Below are positions 46,343 to 56,935 of a stretch of 64,000 bases of DNA, in pieces. Position 1 is the first letter of the stretch, and every line of letters starts with the position of its first letter. A model generated the notes under the pieces. The model had not been told where the DNA came from and did not search any database. It saw nothing but the letters and a program-made list of their open reading frames with translations. The DNA is taken from positions 337,274 through 401,273 of the forward strand of contig NZ_KL543995.1 in assembly GCF_000711885.1 (NCBI RefSeq), in the 5' to 3' direction. Source of the stretch: Chromobacterium haemolyticum DSM 19808. GTDB lineage: Bacteria > Pseudomonadota > Gammaproteobacteria > Burkholderiales > Chromobacteriaceae. A program made the translations under genes and the position numbers.

Positions 46343-49300
46343 AAATCTTGACCCTGCGTCTGAAAAACCTCAATTCGCTGCAAGGAGAGTGGAAGCTGGA
46401 CTTCAGCGCCGAACCCTTCGCCGGCAGCGGGCTGTTCGCCATCACCGGCCCCACCGGCGCCGGCAAATCCACATTGCTGGACGCCATCTGCCTGGCGCTT
46501 TACCACAAGACGCCGCGGCTGGACGCCGTGACCCAGGGCAGCAACGACATCATGAGCCGGCACACCGCGGACTGCCTGGCGGAGGTGGAGTTCGAAGTCA
46601 AAGGCCGGCGTTACCGAGCCTTCTGGAGTCAGCGCCGCGCGCGCGACAAGCCGGACGGCGCGCTGCAGGCACCCAAGGTGGAGCTGGCCGAAGCCGACGG
46701 CGAGATCCTCAGCAGCCAGGTGGCGGACAAGCTCAAGCGCATCGAAGCCATCACCGGGCTGGATTACGAGCGCTTCACCAAATCCATGCTGTTGGCGCAA
46801 GGCGGCTTTGCCGCCTTCCTCAATGCCGACGCCAATGCGCGGGCCGAATTGCTGGAGGAACTGACCGGCAGCGAAATCTACGGGGTGATCTCGCAACAGG
46901 TGTTTGAACGCGCCCGCGATGCCCGTCAAACCCTGGAGCAATGGCAGGCGCGCGCCGACGGGGTGGAGCTGTTGGCGCCGGAGCAGCGTGAGGAAATGGA
47001 AGCGAGGCTGGCCGAGCTTGGCGCGGCCTCGCGCCAGGCGCAGGCGGATTGGGAATTGGCGCGCAAGCAGTGGCAGTGGCGCGAAGCTCTTGAGCAGGCG
47101 CGGCGTCAGAGCGCGAAAGCCGACGGCGAATGGCGGGAAGCCTGCGAGCGAGAAGCGCAGGCGGAGCCGGAGCTGGCGCGTTTGCGTGGCGACGAACCGG
47201 CGCGGCGCATCCAGCCGCAGTGGCGCGAAATGGAACAGGCGCGGGTGGAACTGCGGCGTCTGGAGGCGGAGAGCCAGGCGCTGCGGCAAGAACAAGCGGC
47301 GTTGAACACGGACTGGCAGGCCGGCCACTGGCGAGCCTTGAGCCAGGCCCGTCGGTTGGAGCGGGCTGAAGGCGCGCGTCTGGACGCGCTCAAGGCCGTG
47401 GCGGATGAGCAAGAGGCGGCCGCCCGGCGTCTGGGGCATCACGCTCGTTTGGGCGAACTGCTGGAACGCTGGCGCGCCGGCTTCGAACAACAGGAACGGT
47501 TGCGCCAACAGCGCGACGGCTGCGCCGCGCGCATTGCGGAATTGGACGCGCAAACACTGCGTCAGCGGCGGGACCTGGCGGCCTTGAGCGCGGAAGTCGA
47601 GGCGCAGGAGCGGCGAGGCCTCGAGGCCGCCGACCAGCTGCGGCGGGCGGAAGAGAACGGGCGCGTGGCGCTGGACGGCCGCAGCCTGGCCGAATGGCGC
47701 GAGCAATGGCAGATCACGCTGCGGCAAACCACGGTTTTGCGCGGCCTGGCGACGTTGGCCGCCGAACTGAAGCCGCTGGAAGCGCGGCTGGCCAGCCGGC
47801 GCGAGGAGAGGGCTGCGCTGGAAGCCGAACATGCCCGCCATGACGCGGACTTGCAGCGGCTGCGCGCCGATTATCGACAGGCGCAGGAGCAAGCGGCGGA
47901 CAAACGGCGGTTGCTGGAACAGGAACGGCGCATTCTCAGCCTGGAGCAGCACCGGGCCGCTTTGCGGCCGGGCGAACCCTGCCCGCTGTGCGGCGCCAGC
48001 GAGCACCCAGCGGTGGCCGCTTATCAGTCCCTGGACATCGGCGCCGCCGAGGCGGCTCTGAACGCCAAGGAGGCCGCGCTTGAAGCCCTGCGCGAACAAG
48101 GCCAGCAGGCCGCGGCGCAACTGGCGCGAGACGAAGCGCGGCTGCGGCAGTTGGATGAATCGATGGAACAGGAGCAAGCGCGCCGCGAGCGTTTGGCTGA
48201 GCAATGGCTGAGCGAGGGCGCGCCCTGGGGGCTGACGGACGGGGACTGGAGCGGGCCCAGGCTGGAACAAGTCAGCCAGGATGCCGAGCGGCTGCAACAG
48301 CGGCAGGAAAGCGCGCTGCGCGCCGCGGAACAGGCTGAAGCGGCGCTGGAACAGGCGCGCGGGGACGCGCGGCGTCAGAGCGAGGCCGTCCAGGCGCTGA
48401 GCCAGGAGCGGGCGTTGCAACAACAAGGTCTGCAGAATCTGGAACAAAGCCTGCACACCCTGCAGGGCGAGCTTGCGCAGCGCGAGGCCGAGTTGCGGGA
48501 ACTGGCCGATGGGCGCGACGCCGACATCGCCGCCGCGGGGTTTGTTGCGCCGGAATCCGGACGGGAGGCGGGCTGGCTGGAACAGCGCGCCGCCGACTGG
48601 CAAGCCTGGAAGGATTTGGAGCAGGCCCGCCGGCAAGGGGAGGCAGACGCGAAGGCCCAGGCCGCCGCGCATCGGTTGGCCGGCGAACGCGTTGCGGATT
48701 GGGAGGCGCGTTGGCGGAAGCTGGAGCTGCCGGACTGCGCGCCTTTGCCGGACGATGCCGACGTCGAGGCCGCTTGGCTGGCCGCCGTCGCGGATTGCGA
48801 GGCGCTGGCGCGGAGCTTGGCCCGGAACCGGGGTGCGCTGGAACGGACGGAAAGCGACGCCGTGCGCCAACGGCAACGCGCGGAGGAGGCGGAGCAGGCT
48901 TGGGACAGGACCTTGGAAGCCAGCCCGTTTGCGGACGCCGCCGCCTTCCTGGCGGCGGCCTTGCCGGAGGAGGAGCGCGAGCGTTTGGGCGCATTGAGCC
49001 GACAACTGGAACAGGAGCGGCTACGCGCTGCGGCGTTGCGGCAGCAGGCAGCGGAACGGCTGGAAACGCTGGAGCGGGAAAACGTTTCAGACCAGCCAGA
49101 GCCGGAGCTGCGCCAGCGAATGGAGGCGCTGGACGCCGAGAGGCAACGCCTGGCCGGCGAGGACGGGGCCTTGCGCGCCTTGCTGAACAACGATGCCGCG
49201 CGCCGTGACGGCCAGCGAGAGCTGTTTGCCCGCATCGACGGCCTGCGCGACGAGGCGGATGTCTGGCAGCGGCTGAACGGCTTGATCGGCTCCGCCGCCG

Positions 49301-49764
49301 GCGACAAATACCGCCGCTTTGCTCAAGGCCTGACGTTGGAGCATCTGGTCGCGCTGGCCAACCGCCATTTGAGCCGGCTGCACGGCCGCTATTGGCTGCG
49401 CCGCCGCGCAGACGGCGAGTTGGAGCTGGAAATTGTAGACAGCTGGCAGGCTGATGCGGCGCGGGACACCCGTACCCTCTCCGGCGGGGAAAGTTTCCTG
49501 GTCAGCCTGGCGCTGGCACTGGCGCTATCCGACCTGGCCAGTCACAAAACCTCGATCGATTCCCTGTTTCTGGACGAAGGCTTCGGCACCCTGGACGGCG
49601 AAACGCTGGAACTGGCGCTGGACGCTTTGGACGCGCTCAATGCCGGCGGCAAAACCATAGGCGTGATCAGCCATGTGGAGGCGCTGAAGGAGCGCATCCC
49701 GGTGCAGATCCGGGTCAGCCGCGCGGGCGGCGCCGGTTGCTCCGTGCTGGCGGTAAGCGGCTGA
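46339..49764 (+). CDS. sbcC: Exonuclease subunit SbcC (Rad50-like)
   Basis: This 1141-residue SMC-like ATPase starts at 46339 ([14 protein letters not shown]), overlapping sbcD; an upstream open frame lies inside sbcD and is not used. Walker A GPTGAGKS is at about 37, and a long coiled coil runs on either side of the zinc hook CPLCG (about 549). The signature [12 protein letters not shown] is at about 1048 and Walker [11 protein letters not shown] at about 1076. Its stop TGA touches the tip of a repeat remnant. Confidence 0.96.
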   Translation: MKILTLRLKNLNSLQGEWKLDFSAEPFAGSGLFAITGPTGAGKSTLLDAICLALYHKTPRLDAVTQGSNDIMSRHTADCLAEVEFEVKGRRYRAFWSQRRARDKPDGALQAPKVELAEADGEILSSQVADKLKRIEAITGLDYERFTKSMLLAQGGFAAFLNADANARAELLEELTGSEIYGVISQQVFERARDARQTLEQWQARADGVELLAPEQREEMEARLAELGAASRQAQADWELARKQWQWREALEQARRQSAKADGEWREACEREAQAEPELARLRGDEPARRIQPQWREMEQARVELRRLEAESQALRQEQAALNTDWQAGHWRALSQARRLERAEGARLDALKAVADEQEAAARRLGHHARLGELLERWRAGFEQQERLRQQRDGCAARIAELDAQTLRQRRDLAALSAEVEAQERRGLEAADQLRRAEENGRVALDGRSLAEWREQWQITLRQTTVLRGLATLAAELKPLEARLASRREERAALEAEHARHDADLQRLRADYRQAQEQAADKRRLLEQERRILSLEQHRAALRPGEPCPLCGASEHPAVAAYQSLDIGAAEAALNAKEAALEALREQGQQAAAQLARDEARLRQLDESMEQEQARRERLAEQWLSEGAPWGLTDGDWSGPRLEQVSQDAERLQQRQESALRAAEQAEAALEQARGDARRQSEAVQALSQERALQQQGLQNLEQSLHTLQGELAQREAELRELADGRDADIAAAGFVAPESGREAGWLEQRAADWQAWKDLEQARRQGEADAKAQAAAHRLAGERVADWEARWRKLELPDCAPLPDDADVEAAWLAAVADCEALARSLARNRGALERTESDAVRQRQRAEEAEQAWDRTLEASPFADAAAFLAAALPEEERERLGALSRQLEQERLRAAALRQQAAERLETLERENVSDQPEPELRQRMEALDAERQRLAGEDGALRALLNNDAARRDGQRELFARIDGLRDEADVWQRLNGLIGSAAGDKYRRFAQGLTLEHLVALANRHLSRLHGRYWLRRRADGELELEIVDSWQADAARDTRTLSGGESFLVSLALALALSDLASHKTSIDSLFLDEGFGTLDGETLELALDALDALNAGGKTIGVISHVEALKERIPVQIRVSRAGGAGCSVLAVSG

Positions 49765-49838
49765 GAACCCGTTCATGGTCTGCTTCGCGTAGAACGCCTT
49801 GCCTCGCTCTTGCTCGCGAGAGCATAAAGGCGTTCTAT
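49762..49838 (+). repeat. Dispersed element remnant after sbcC
   Basis: The tip GAACCCGTTCATGGTCTGC follows the sbcC stop. Then TAGAACGCCTT and AAGGCGTTCTA flank TCTTGCTCGCGAGAG, a shortened copy whose arms have again changed in a matched way. Confidence 0.6.
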
Positions 49839-49847
49839 TGGGCAGAT

Positions 49848-50327
49848 TTAGCCGGAGGCGAAGTCGGAGAGGGCGGCGCCGTCCATCCGGTAGCGCACCC
49901 ATTCCGCCTGCGGCTTGGCGCCGATGGACAGGTAGAAATCGATGGCCGGCTGGTTCCAGTCCAGCACGCTCCATTCAAAGCGGCCACAGCCTTGCTCCAC
50001 CGCCAGCTGTGCTAGGCGGCGCAGCATCAGCTTGCCGCCGCCGCCGCCGCGCTGCCGCGGCGAAATATACAGATCCTCCAGGTACAGCCCCTTCTTGGCT
50101 TGCCAGGTGGAGTAGCTGAAGAAGTAGACGGCGTAGCCGGCCGGCTCGCCGTCCACTTCGCAGATCAACGCCCGCGCCGGGCTGTCCGCGCCAAACAGAC
50201 TGGCGACGATGCCGGCCTCGGTGGCGGCAACCTGATCGCCGGCACGTTCGTAAACGGCCAGCTCCTTGATAAAGCGCAGAATCAGCCCGGCGTCTTGGGC
50301 CTGGGCGGGACGGATGTGGATGGACAT
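49848..50327 (-). CDS. GNAT-family N-acetyltransferase
   Basis: This 159-residue GNAT protein resembles the SSAT/diamine acetyltransferase branch (IRPAQAQDAGLILRFIKELAVYERA, LYLEDLYISPRQRG, GCGRFEWSVLDWNQPAIDFY). The acetyl-CoA loop reads RGGGGGKLM. The substrate is unknown, but polyamines or small amines are plausible. It is convergent with sbcC. Confidence 0.88.
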   Translation of the reverse strand: MSIHIRPAQAQDAGLILRFIKELAVYERAGDQVAATEAGIVASLFGADSPARALICEVDGEPAGYAVYFFSYSTWQAKKGLYLEDLYISPRQRGGGGGKLMLRRLAQLAVEQGCGRFEWSVLDWNQPAIDFYLSIGAKPQAEWVRYRMDGAALSDFASG

Positions 50328-50410
50328 GGGCGGGGCCTGAATCGTAGTGAACGGATAAACCGCTATACTACGGCCAAGACAAAATGCATGTGCTGCATTG
50401 TTTTCAATTC

Positions 50411-51349
50411 ATGATGAACATTTTGCATTCCGATCTGCGCCGTTTGGATCTCAACCTGCTGCTGGTCTTCGACGCGCTGCTGCGCCAGCGCTCGGTCAGC
50501 GCCGCCGCCGACGAACTGGCGATGAGCCCGTCCGCGTTCAGCCACGCGCTGGCGCGGCTGCGGGCCGCCTTGGGCGACGATCTCTTCGTCCGCATCGGCA
50601 ATGCGATGCAGCCCACGGCCTACGCCGAGCGGCTGGCCGGCGCGGTGAGCGCCGCGCTGGAAACGCTGTCGCAAGGGCTGGCTCAGGCCGGCGGCTTTCA
50701 GCCGGAACGCAGCGAGCGCGCCTTCGTGATGGCGGTGACCGACTACACCGCCTTCGCGGTGATGCCGCGCCTGCTGGCGGGTTTGCAGCGGGCCGCGCCG
50801 CGGCTGCGCTTCAAGCTGGTGCACTCGCGCGGCCGCGAGTCCGCCGAGGATCTGGCCGCCGGCCGCATCGACTTCGCCCTGGGCTATGTAGAAGACATCG
50901 CGGAACCCGCTGCCGGGATCGAAAGCTTCGATTGGCTGGAGGACCGCTACGTGGCCATCGTCAGCCGCGCCCACCCCGACATTCGCGGCAGCCTCAGCCT
51001 GGAGCAATACCTGGCGGCGCGCCACGTGGTGGTGACGCCGTGGGGCGAAACCCGCGGCGGCATCGATCGGGCGCTGGAGCGGCGGGGCCTGCGCCGCGAC
51101 GTGGCGCTGCAACTGCCGTCGGTGCTGGCCGCGCCTTTCATCATCGCGGAGTCAGACTGGGTCATGACCCTGCCGCGGCTGGCGGCTGAGACCTTGAGCC
51201 AGGCCGCGCCCATCGCCGTCCACCCCGCGCCTTTCGATATTCCGTCCTACACCCTCAAGGTCTATAGTCACGCCCGGCACGGCCGCAGCGCCGCCCATGA
51301 TTGGCTGCGCGCGCAATTACGCGCCTGCGCGCCCTTGCTCCAGGACTAG
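50411..51349 (+). CDS. LysR-family transcriptional regulator (NodD/ToxR-like branch)
   Basis: This 312-residue regulator opens with LRRLDLNLLLVFDALLRQRSVS and has a winged helix-turn-helix (AADELAMSPSAFSHALARLR), then a periplasmic-binding-like effector domain. In-frame ATGs at 50384, 50411 and 50414 are all possible; 50411 gives a normal N-terminus. It is divergent from the GNAT gene. The target is not evident; the methyltransferase gene follows downstream. Confidence 0.88.
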   Translation: MMNILHSDLRRLDLNLLLVFDALLRQRSVSAAADELAMSPSAFSHALARLRAALGDDLFVRIGNAMQPTAYAERLAGAVSAALETLSQGLAQAGGFQPERSERAFVMAVTDYTAFAVMPRLLAGLQRAAPRLRFKLVHSRGRESAEDLAAGRIDFALGYVEDIAEPAAGIESFDWLEDRYVAIVSRAHPDIRGSLSLEQYLAARHVVVTPWGETRGGIDRALERRGLRRDVALQLPSVLAAPFIIAESDWVMTLPRLAAETLSQAAPIAVHPAPFDIPSYTLKVYSHARHGRSAAHDWLRAQLRACAPLLQD

Positions 51350-51519
51350 CCGATCCTCGTCGCCTTGATATCGGTCATAGCCTTTCCCATGAGGGAAAAC
51401 CCCCTGAGCGCAATGACAGGCTCGGAGTTGCTTGAGCCCGCAATGCGCTTATCATGTGGCTTCAACCATGCGCGGCCAAGACGGGCCATCGCCCAGGGCG
51501 GCTGCGAGAGGAGAAGCCG

Positions 51520-52185
51520 ATGCAAGCAGAATGGAGCGGCCTGGACCGCTATTACACCGCGGCGCTGCAGGTAGAGGACAGCGCCTTGAACAGCGCCTTG
51601 TCGGCCAACGCCGCCGCCGGCCTGCCGGCGCAGGACGTGTCGCCGCTGCAAGGGCGCTTTCTGCATATCCTGGCGCGCTTGATGCAGGCGAAGCGGGTGC
51701 TGGAGATTGGCACCCTGGGCGGCTATAGCACCATCTGGCTGGCGCGTGCGCTGCCGCCCGGCGGCCGGGTAGTGACGCTGGAAGCCAATCCCGCGCACGC
51801 GGACACGGCGCGGGCTAATCTGGCCGCCGCCGGCGTGGCGGAGAAGGTTGAGCTGCGCGAAGGGCCGGCGCTGGACAGCCTGCCGCTGCTGGCCGGGGGC
51901 GAACCCTTCGACCTGATCTTCATCGACGCCGACAAGCCCAATAATCCGGCTTATCTGGAGTGGGCCTTGAAGCTGGCGAGGCCCGGCGCCGCCATCGTCG
52001 GCGACAATGTGGCGCGCGGCGGCGCGGTGGCCAATGTGGTCAGCCAGGACCCCAGCGTGCGCGGCGTACGCCGTTTCCTGGAAGACATGGGCACCGAGCC
52101 GCGGCTGACCGCAACCGCGCTGCAGACGGTAGGCGTCAAGGGTTGGGACGGGTTTTCCATCGCCATTGTCAATGAAATGGCCTGA
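51520..52185 (+). CDS. SAM-dependent O-methyltransferase (class I, COMT-like)
   Basis: This 221-residue methyltransferase has the SAM motif VLEIGTLGGYSTIWLARALP, DLIFIDADKPNNPAYLEWAL and GAAIVGDNVARGG (metal and substrate loop). It fits the cation-dependent catechol/caffeoyl-CoA-type family. The ATG at 51520 has GAGAGGAGAAG upstream; a longer upstream frame is not used. The stop TGA touches a repeat. Confidence 0.9.
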   Translation: MQAEWSGLDRYYTAALQVEDSALNSALSANAAAGLPAQDVSPLQGRFLHILARLMQAKRVLEIGTLGGYSTIWLARALPPGGRVVTLEANPAHADTARANLAAAGVAEKVELREGPALDSLPLLAGGEPFDLIFIDADKPNNPAYLEWALKLARPGAAIVGDNVARGGAVANVVSQDPSVRGVRRFLEDMGTEPRLTATALQTVGVKGWDGFSIAIVNEMA

Positions 52186-52340
52186 GAACCTGTTTACGAA
52201 CCGCTGAGCGTTGTGAGACGTGGCACGGGGAGTACCGTTTCAGAATGCTCATGTGCCACTTGCACACTCCGCTTCTTCAGCCATTTTCGCCTTGTCTTGC
52301 CTTGTCTTGCCTTGGCTCGCGAGATCGTAAACACGTTCTG
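52183..52340 (+). repeat. Dispersed element, copy 10
   Basis: The left tip TGAGAACCTGTTTACGA includes the methyltransferase stop. The core has AATGCTCATGTGCC and TTTTCGCCTTGTC. A short internal expansion, CTTGCCTTGTCTTGCCTTGG, makes this copy longer. The right end GAGATCGTAAACACGTTCTG is partly eroded at its tip. Confidence 0.8.
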
Positions 52341-52377
52341 CGCGCCGGTTCATGGGCGAGCAAACCGGCGCCCGCGC

Positions 52378-53931
52378 TCAAGAGCCGGCGGAATCCAGCG
52401 CCGGATCCGTGGTCGTCTGCTCCGCTTGCGCCTGGCCGGCGCCGCGCAGGAACAGCGCCACCACCAATGCGCTGAGCACGGTGAGGCCGGACAGTACCGT
52501 CAACAGCCGCTGGAAAGCGGCGGCGTAGCTCAGGCTTAAGGTTTCCGGCGACAGGCCGGGCAACAGCTCGCCGGCGGCGGACAGCTTGCCCAAGGCGCCT
52601 TGGCTGGCGGCCGCGGCCAGAGTCTGCGGCTCCACCGTGGACACAGCGGCCAGCCGCTGTTGCAGCAGCGCCGCCAGCAGCGCGCCCACCAGGGCCAGCG
52701 CAATGCCTTCGCCCGCCACCCGCGTGGTGCTGAAAATCCCGGCGGCCATGCCGGCGCGCTCCTTGGGCACCACGCTGACAGCCAGGCCATCCATCAAGCC
52801 CCAGGGCAGACTGATGCCCACGCCTATCAGCAGCAAGGGCCACAGCGTCTGCTGCAACGCGGACAGTTGCGGGTAACGGCTCAGCCACCACAGCCCCAGC
52901 GCACACAGCAGCAAGCCGCCGGCGGACAAAGCCGCGGCAGAAAACCAGCGCGTCAGCCAGGCCGCGCACAACGGCAGCGCCAGCATGGGCGCGGACAAGG
53001 CCAGCATCACCCGGCCGGCCTCCGCCTCGCTAACGCCCTCCGCGGCCACCAGGCGCAGCGGCAACAGCACCAGCAACACCACAAAGGCGTAAGCCGGCGC
53101 GGCGGCCAGGCATTGGACGCCAACGAAGCGCGGGTAACGGAACAGGCTCAGGTCCAGCATCGGGCGCGGCGCGCGGCGCTCCAGCGTCACGAATAACCAG
53201 AACGCCGCCGCGGACCCCAGCAGCAGGCCAATCACCAGCGGGCTGTTCCAGCCCCGCTCCGGCGCGGCCAGCGCGCCGTAAGTCAGCAGGCTCAGCGCCA
53301 GCGTGAAGCTGAGCGCGCCCGGCCAATCCAGGCCAGTGGCCTGCGGATCGCGCGATTCGCGCATGCAATAAGCGGCCAGCCCCAAGGCGAGCAGCCCCAC
53401 CAAGCCGGCCAGCGCGAAAATCGCGCGCCAGCCCAAGGCCTGAATCAGAAGGCCGCACAGCAAGGGGCCGAAGGCCAGGCCGATGCCGAAGGTGGTGCCT
53501 ATCAGGCTGAAGGCGCGCGTGCGCGCCGCGCCGGCGAAGCTTTGCGCCAGCGCCGCCAGTCCGCTGGCGAAGGACAGCGCCGCGCCCAGGCCCTGGACCG
53601 CGCGCCATATATCCAGCCATAGCAGGCTGCCCACCAGGAACAAGCCCAGCGAGGACAGCGAGAACAAACCGACGCCAAGCAGAAACACCCGTTTGCGGCC
53701 GTATTGATCGGCCAGCGCGCCGGCCGCCATCAGGCTGCCGCCGAAGGTGAGCATGAAAGCGTTGGTGACCCAGGTTAGCGCCAGCGCGTCGCCGCCCAGC
53801 TCACGGCCTATCGCCGTCAGCGCCAGGGCCGGGCCGGTGAAGCTGAGCGGCATGGTCAAGGCGGCCAGGCATACGGCGGCCAGGGTTAGAAGATGGGCGC
53901 CTTGGGAGGGCGCCGGTTTGGAAAGCTGCAT
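52378..53931 (-). CDS. MFS drug/metabolite exporter (DHA2, 14-helix)
   Basis: This 517-residue major-facilitator protein has about 14 transmembrane segments. The signature loop ADQYGRKRVFLLG follows helix 2, and the start has TFTGPALALTAIG-like DHA2 features. It probably exports a toxic compound by proton antiport. It is divergent from the LysR gene at 54091, which is its likely regulator. Confidence 0.88.
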   Translation of the reverse strand: MQLSKPAPSQGAHLLTLAAVCLAALTMPLSFTGPALALTAIGRELGGDALALTWVTNAFMLTFGGSLMAAGALADQYGRKRVFLLGVGLFSLSSLGLFLVGSLLWLDIWRAVQGLGAALSFASGLAALAQSFAGAARTRAFSLIGTTFGIGLAFGPLLCGLLIQALGWRAIFALAGLVGLLALGLAAYCMRESRDPQATGLDWPGALSFTLALSLLTYGALAAPERGWNSPLVIGLLLGSAAAFWLFVTLERRAPRPMLDLSLFRYPRFVGVQCLAAAPAYAFVVLLVLLPLRLVAAEGVSEAEAGRVMLALSAPMLALPLCAAWLTRWFSAAALSAGGLLLCALGLWWLSRYPQLSALQQTLWPLLLIGVGISLPWGLMDGLAVSVVPKERAGMAAGIFSTTRVAGEGIALALVGALLAALLQQRLAAVSTVEPQTLAAAASQGALGKLSAAGELLPGLSPETLSLSYAAAFQRLLTVLSGLTVLSALVVALFLRGAGQAQAEQTTTDPALDSAGS

Positions 53932-54090
53932 GAGTTCGCCTTTTCAAAGAGTGGGACAAGCGCCCGCGCGCTGCTTGCGGGCGGATACGGATGGTCATTG
54001 GGCGAAAACATGATAATTTGGCGGCAATTGACGAAAAATAGGCTATCCGTCCAAACTAGGCGGACAAAAACTCCGCAATAAGGGCGTTTC

Positions 54091-55053
54091 ATGGATAGTT
54101 TGAGCGGCTTGGCCGCCTTTGTGCGCGCCGCCGAGGCGCAAAGCTTCGTCGGCGCCGGCCGCGCGCTGGGGGTGTCCTCGTCCGCCGTGGGCAAGAGCGT
54201 GGCGCGGTTGGAAGAGAAGCTGGGCGTGCGGCTGTTCCAGCGCAGCACCCGCCACGTGCGGCTGACGGCGGAGGGCGAGCTGTTCTACGAACGCTGCCGC
54301 CGCATTCTGGACGACATTGACGACGCCGAGGCTGAGTTGGCGCAAAGCCGCGCCACGCCGCGCGGCAAGCTGCGGGTCAGCCTGCCGGTGATAGGCTATC
54401 GGATGCTGCTGCCCATCTTGCCGGACTTCATGCAGCGCTATCCGGAAGTGGAGCTGGATCTGGACTTTTCGGACCGCATGGTGGACGTGATAGAAGAGGG
54501 CTGGGACGCGGTGGTGCGCAGCGGTCCGCTGGCGGATTCCCGGCTGATGGCGCGGCCGCTGGGGCCGTTCCGCCTGCTGGTGGTGGGCTCGCCTGGCTAT
54601 CTGCGTGAGCGCGGCACGCCGCAAAGCCCGGAGGAGCTGGCCCAGCACGCCTGCCTGCGCTACCGCTTTCCCAGTACTGGCAAGCTGCAAACCTGGGCGC
54701 TGGACGGCGCGCCGGCCGGTCAGGACTGGCCGCCCAGCAGTGCCATGAGCTGCAACAATATCGAGGCGCTGATCTGCGCCGCCAGCCAGGACCAGGGCCT
54801 GGCTTACCTGCCGGATTTCATCGTGCGCGACGCGCTGGCCGCCGGCCGGCTGCAAACTGTATTGGCGCCTTACCTGAACCAGACCGGCCTGTTTCACGTG
54901 GTATGGCCATCCAGCCGCCAGCTGTCGCCCAAGCTGCGCGTCTTTGTCGATTTTCTATGCCAGCGGCTGTTCGCGCCGCCGGACGGAGCCGCCGCCGCGA
55001 AGCCTACACGCCGCGCTGACGGCGGAACGCCCACCAGCCGGCCAGCAGGCTGA
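54091..55053 (+). CDS. LysR-family transcriptional regulator
   Basis: This 320-residue regulator has a typical LTTR start (MDSLSGLAAFVRAAEAQSF, ALGVSSSAVGKSVARLEEKLGVRLFQRSTR). It is divergent from the MFS exporter across about 160 bp, the classical LysR-target arrangement. Its last 50 bp overlap the 3' end of the convergent ZntB-like gene, and its C-terminal tail beyond the effector domain is Pro/Ala-rich. Confidence 0.9.
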   Translation: MDSLSGLAAFVRAAEAQSFVGAGRALGVSSSAVGKSVARLEEKLGVRLFQRSTRHVRLTAEGELFYERCRRILDDIDDAEAELAQSRATPRGKLRVSLPVIGYRMLLPILPDFMQRYPEVELDLDFSDRMVDVIEEGWDAVVRSGPLADSRLMARPLGPFRLLVVGSPGYLRERGTPQSPEELAQHACLRYRFPSTGKLQTWALDGAPAGQDWPPSSAMSCNNIEALICAASQDQGLAYLPDFIVRDALAAGRLQTVLAPYLNQTGLFHVVWPSSRQLSPKLRVFVDFLCQRLFAPPDGAAAAKPTRRADGGTPTSRPAG

Positions 55054-56023
55054 AGCTGGCCACTAGTAGCACCAGCACCCAAAAGCCGTGTGGATGATTG
55101 GCCAAGGGCACGCCGCCCACATTCATGCCAAAGAAGCCGGCGACGATATTGATGGGGAGCGCCAGCACCGTCACCAAGGTCAGTGTGAACAGGGTGCGGT
55201 TGCTTTGCTCGTTCAGGCGCGCGGCCAGCTCTTCCTGCAAGAGCTTGATGCGCTCTACCAGCGCTGACAGGTCGTTCAGCGTCAGCGCGAACTCCTCCGA
55301 AGACTGGCGCAGTGCCTGCGCATCGGCGGCGTCCAGCCAGGCCGGCGGCCGGTTCAGCAGCCGGAACAGCACGCTGGGCTCCGGCGCCAGCAGGCGTTGC
55401 AGGCGCACCAGCGAGCGGCGCATCGCCGCCAACTGCGCGCGCTGATCGTCCAGCCTTTGCGCCAGCAGCCTGTCCTCCAGCACATCCACTTGCGCGCCGC
55501 TGGTCCGCACGATGCCCGCCAGCGCGTCCGCCTGGTTCTGCAGCAAATGCACCAGCAAGGCCGCCGGCGAACGGAAAACCGCGCCGCCGCGCACCGCCGC
55601 GCGCAGCCGGTCCACCGAATGCAGAGGTTTGACGCGTGCGGTGATCAGCACCCGCGGCTGAGCATGCGCCCACAAGGTGGCGATGTCCGACGATGCCAGG
55701 CCAAAGCTGAAGGCCACATCGTTTATCACCGCCAGCAAGGCCAGATCCAGCAACTCGATGCGGGTAGAGTTGGAACCGCCGCGCAAGGCCTCGAAGAAAT
55801 CCTCCTGCAGCGGCAAGGCCGCGCGCAGCCAGCGCTCGCTGGCGGCATTGGCCAGATTGAAATGCAGCCATAGAAAGGCGTCGCCGTCCGGCGGCGCGCG
55901 CAGCCAGGCTTGCGCCTGAGCGGAATCGATCTCTTCGCCGGCGCAATCCGGATGAAAACGAAAGCCGCAGATCAGCCCGGCCTGGTCCGAGCCGTATTGC
56001 TGCTGGGTAATGACGTGGTTCAT
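55004..56023 (-). CDS. zntB: CorA-family divalent cation transporter, ZntB-like
   Basis: This 339-residue protein has a cytoplasmic N-domain, a long coiled-coil helix and two C-terminal transmembrane helices. The pore motif appears as FFGMNVGG, so it belongs to the CorA/ZntB superfamily. ZntB proteins move Zn2+, while CorA proteins move Mg2+ or Co2+; the sequence does not decide. It overlaps the LysR gene tail-to-tail by 50 bp. Confidence 0.82.
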   Translation of the reverse strand: MNHVITQQQYGSDQAGLICGFRFHPDCAGEEIDSAQAQAWLRAPPDGDAFLWLHFNLANAASERWLRAALPLQEDFFEALRGGSNSTRIELLDLALLAVINDVAFSFGLASSDIATLWAHAQPRVLITARVKPLHSVDRLRAAVRGGAVFRSPAALLVHLLQNQADALAGIVRTSGAQVDVLEDRLLAQRLDDQRAQLAAMRRSLVRLQRLLAPEPSVLFRLLNRPPAWLDAADAQALRQSSEEFALTLNDLSALVERIKLLQEELAARLNEQSNRTLFTLTLVTVLALPINIVAGFFGMNVGGVPLANHPHGFWVLVLLVASFSLLAGWWAFRRQRGV

Positions 56024-56116
56024 GGCGCGCGGCCGACATGGTGGAATACAGCTCAGCTTAGGCGCGGCGGATGACGGAATGGTGACGATGAGATGACGGG
56101 CGGCCTTGAAGTCTGT

Positions 56117-56911
56117 TCAAGGCCCCGTCTTGACGTGAGCCAGGGCCACGTTCTTGAGTAGCTGTTTTTCTTGTTTGGGGGAATGAAAAAGTGGGGGTAT
56201 GCGGCAAGCGAGCTTATTCTGAGCGGAAATGAAAACACCGCAGTAAAACAAGGCGGCGAATAAACCTTCCATAATCAGGGCGGAGGTAAAAGACATCCCT
56301 AATGCAACAAGATGGGAGGAAGCGGCAGGGTGATAGTTCCTTAATAAAAACCCGGACAATATCGAGACAAAAAATATAAGTTGCAGCGCGATGCTGGGCC
56401 CGCTCTGGCCTAGCTTATTGACAAAAAAGGCTTTGCGATCAGTAATGGTGTTGACAATGAGAAGAATGGACGCGGCTCCCTTTCTCGAAAACTCGCTTGT
56501 GGTCAGCGCGACGGCTTCGTCAAACTTTTTAATATGGATTTTAAGGCTGTGAATAGGGACGAGTAAAAACAAAAACCAGCAAGCCATGGCGGACAGGGAG
56601 GGCTTGCCAATGTAGTAGGCGGAAATAATGAAGATGCTGGGAAAAAGCAGAGCTGATAGAGCGAGTGTGACGAAGGAAATGGCACTGGCGACAATGGTTT
56701 TTTTCTGAGTCGTCATGACCCAGATATTAACTCCTGTGAGAGCTATGGCGATGGCGAGGTAGACTGAGGCTATGGTCAATGAGGTTTTTACGCTTGAATG
56801 GCTTGCCTTATAGGTCATGGCCAGAGCGGAGGGAACCATCAGCCATGAAAAAAATATTGTCGCCATGGAAGGCGCGTTTGGCGATGGCCTTATGTTTTTT
56901 TGTTTAGCCAT
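56117..56911 (-). CDS. Multi-pass membrane protein of the T6SS island, unknown
   Basis: This 264-residue protein has about six hydrophobic segments and a basic C-terminal tail. I do not recognise the family. It is the distal gene of the T6SS effector island and locally less GC-rich than the rest of the window. A membrane immunity protein against the upstream pore-forming-type effector is one option, not shown. A 9-bp perfect hairpin (56102-56124) overlaps its stop. Confidence 0.6.
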   Translation of the reverse strand: MAKQKNIRPSPNAPSMATIFFSWLMVPSALAMTYKASHSSVKTSLTIASVYLAIAIALTGVNIWVMTTQKKTIVASAISFVTLALSALLFPSIFIISAYYIGKPSLSAMACWFLFLLVPIHSLKIHIKKFDEAVALTTSEFSRKGAASILLIVNTITDRKAFFVNKLGQSGPSIALQLIFFVSILSGFLLRNYHPAASSHLVALGMSFTSALIMEGLFAALFYCGVFISAQNKLACRIPPLFHSPKQEKQLLKNVALAHVKTGP

Positions 56912-56935
56912 GAGTGTTTAAAATATCGTATAAGC

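Noticed and set aside
46300..49005. 901-codon frame antisense to sbcC
   Set aside because: It is a shadow of the coiled-coil codons of sbcC; no recognisable protein.
56102..56124. Hairpin GGCCTTGAA-GTCTG-TTCAAGGCC as a further dispersed element
   Set aside because: It lacks the core and tips of the element and has no U tract; it may be a weak 3' structure only.
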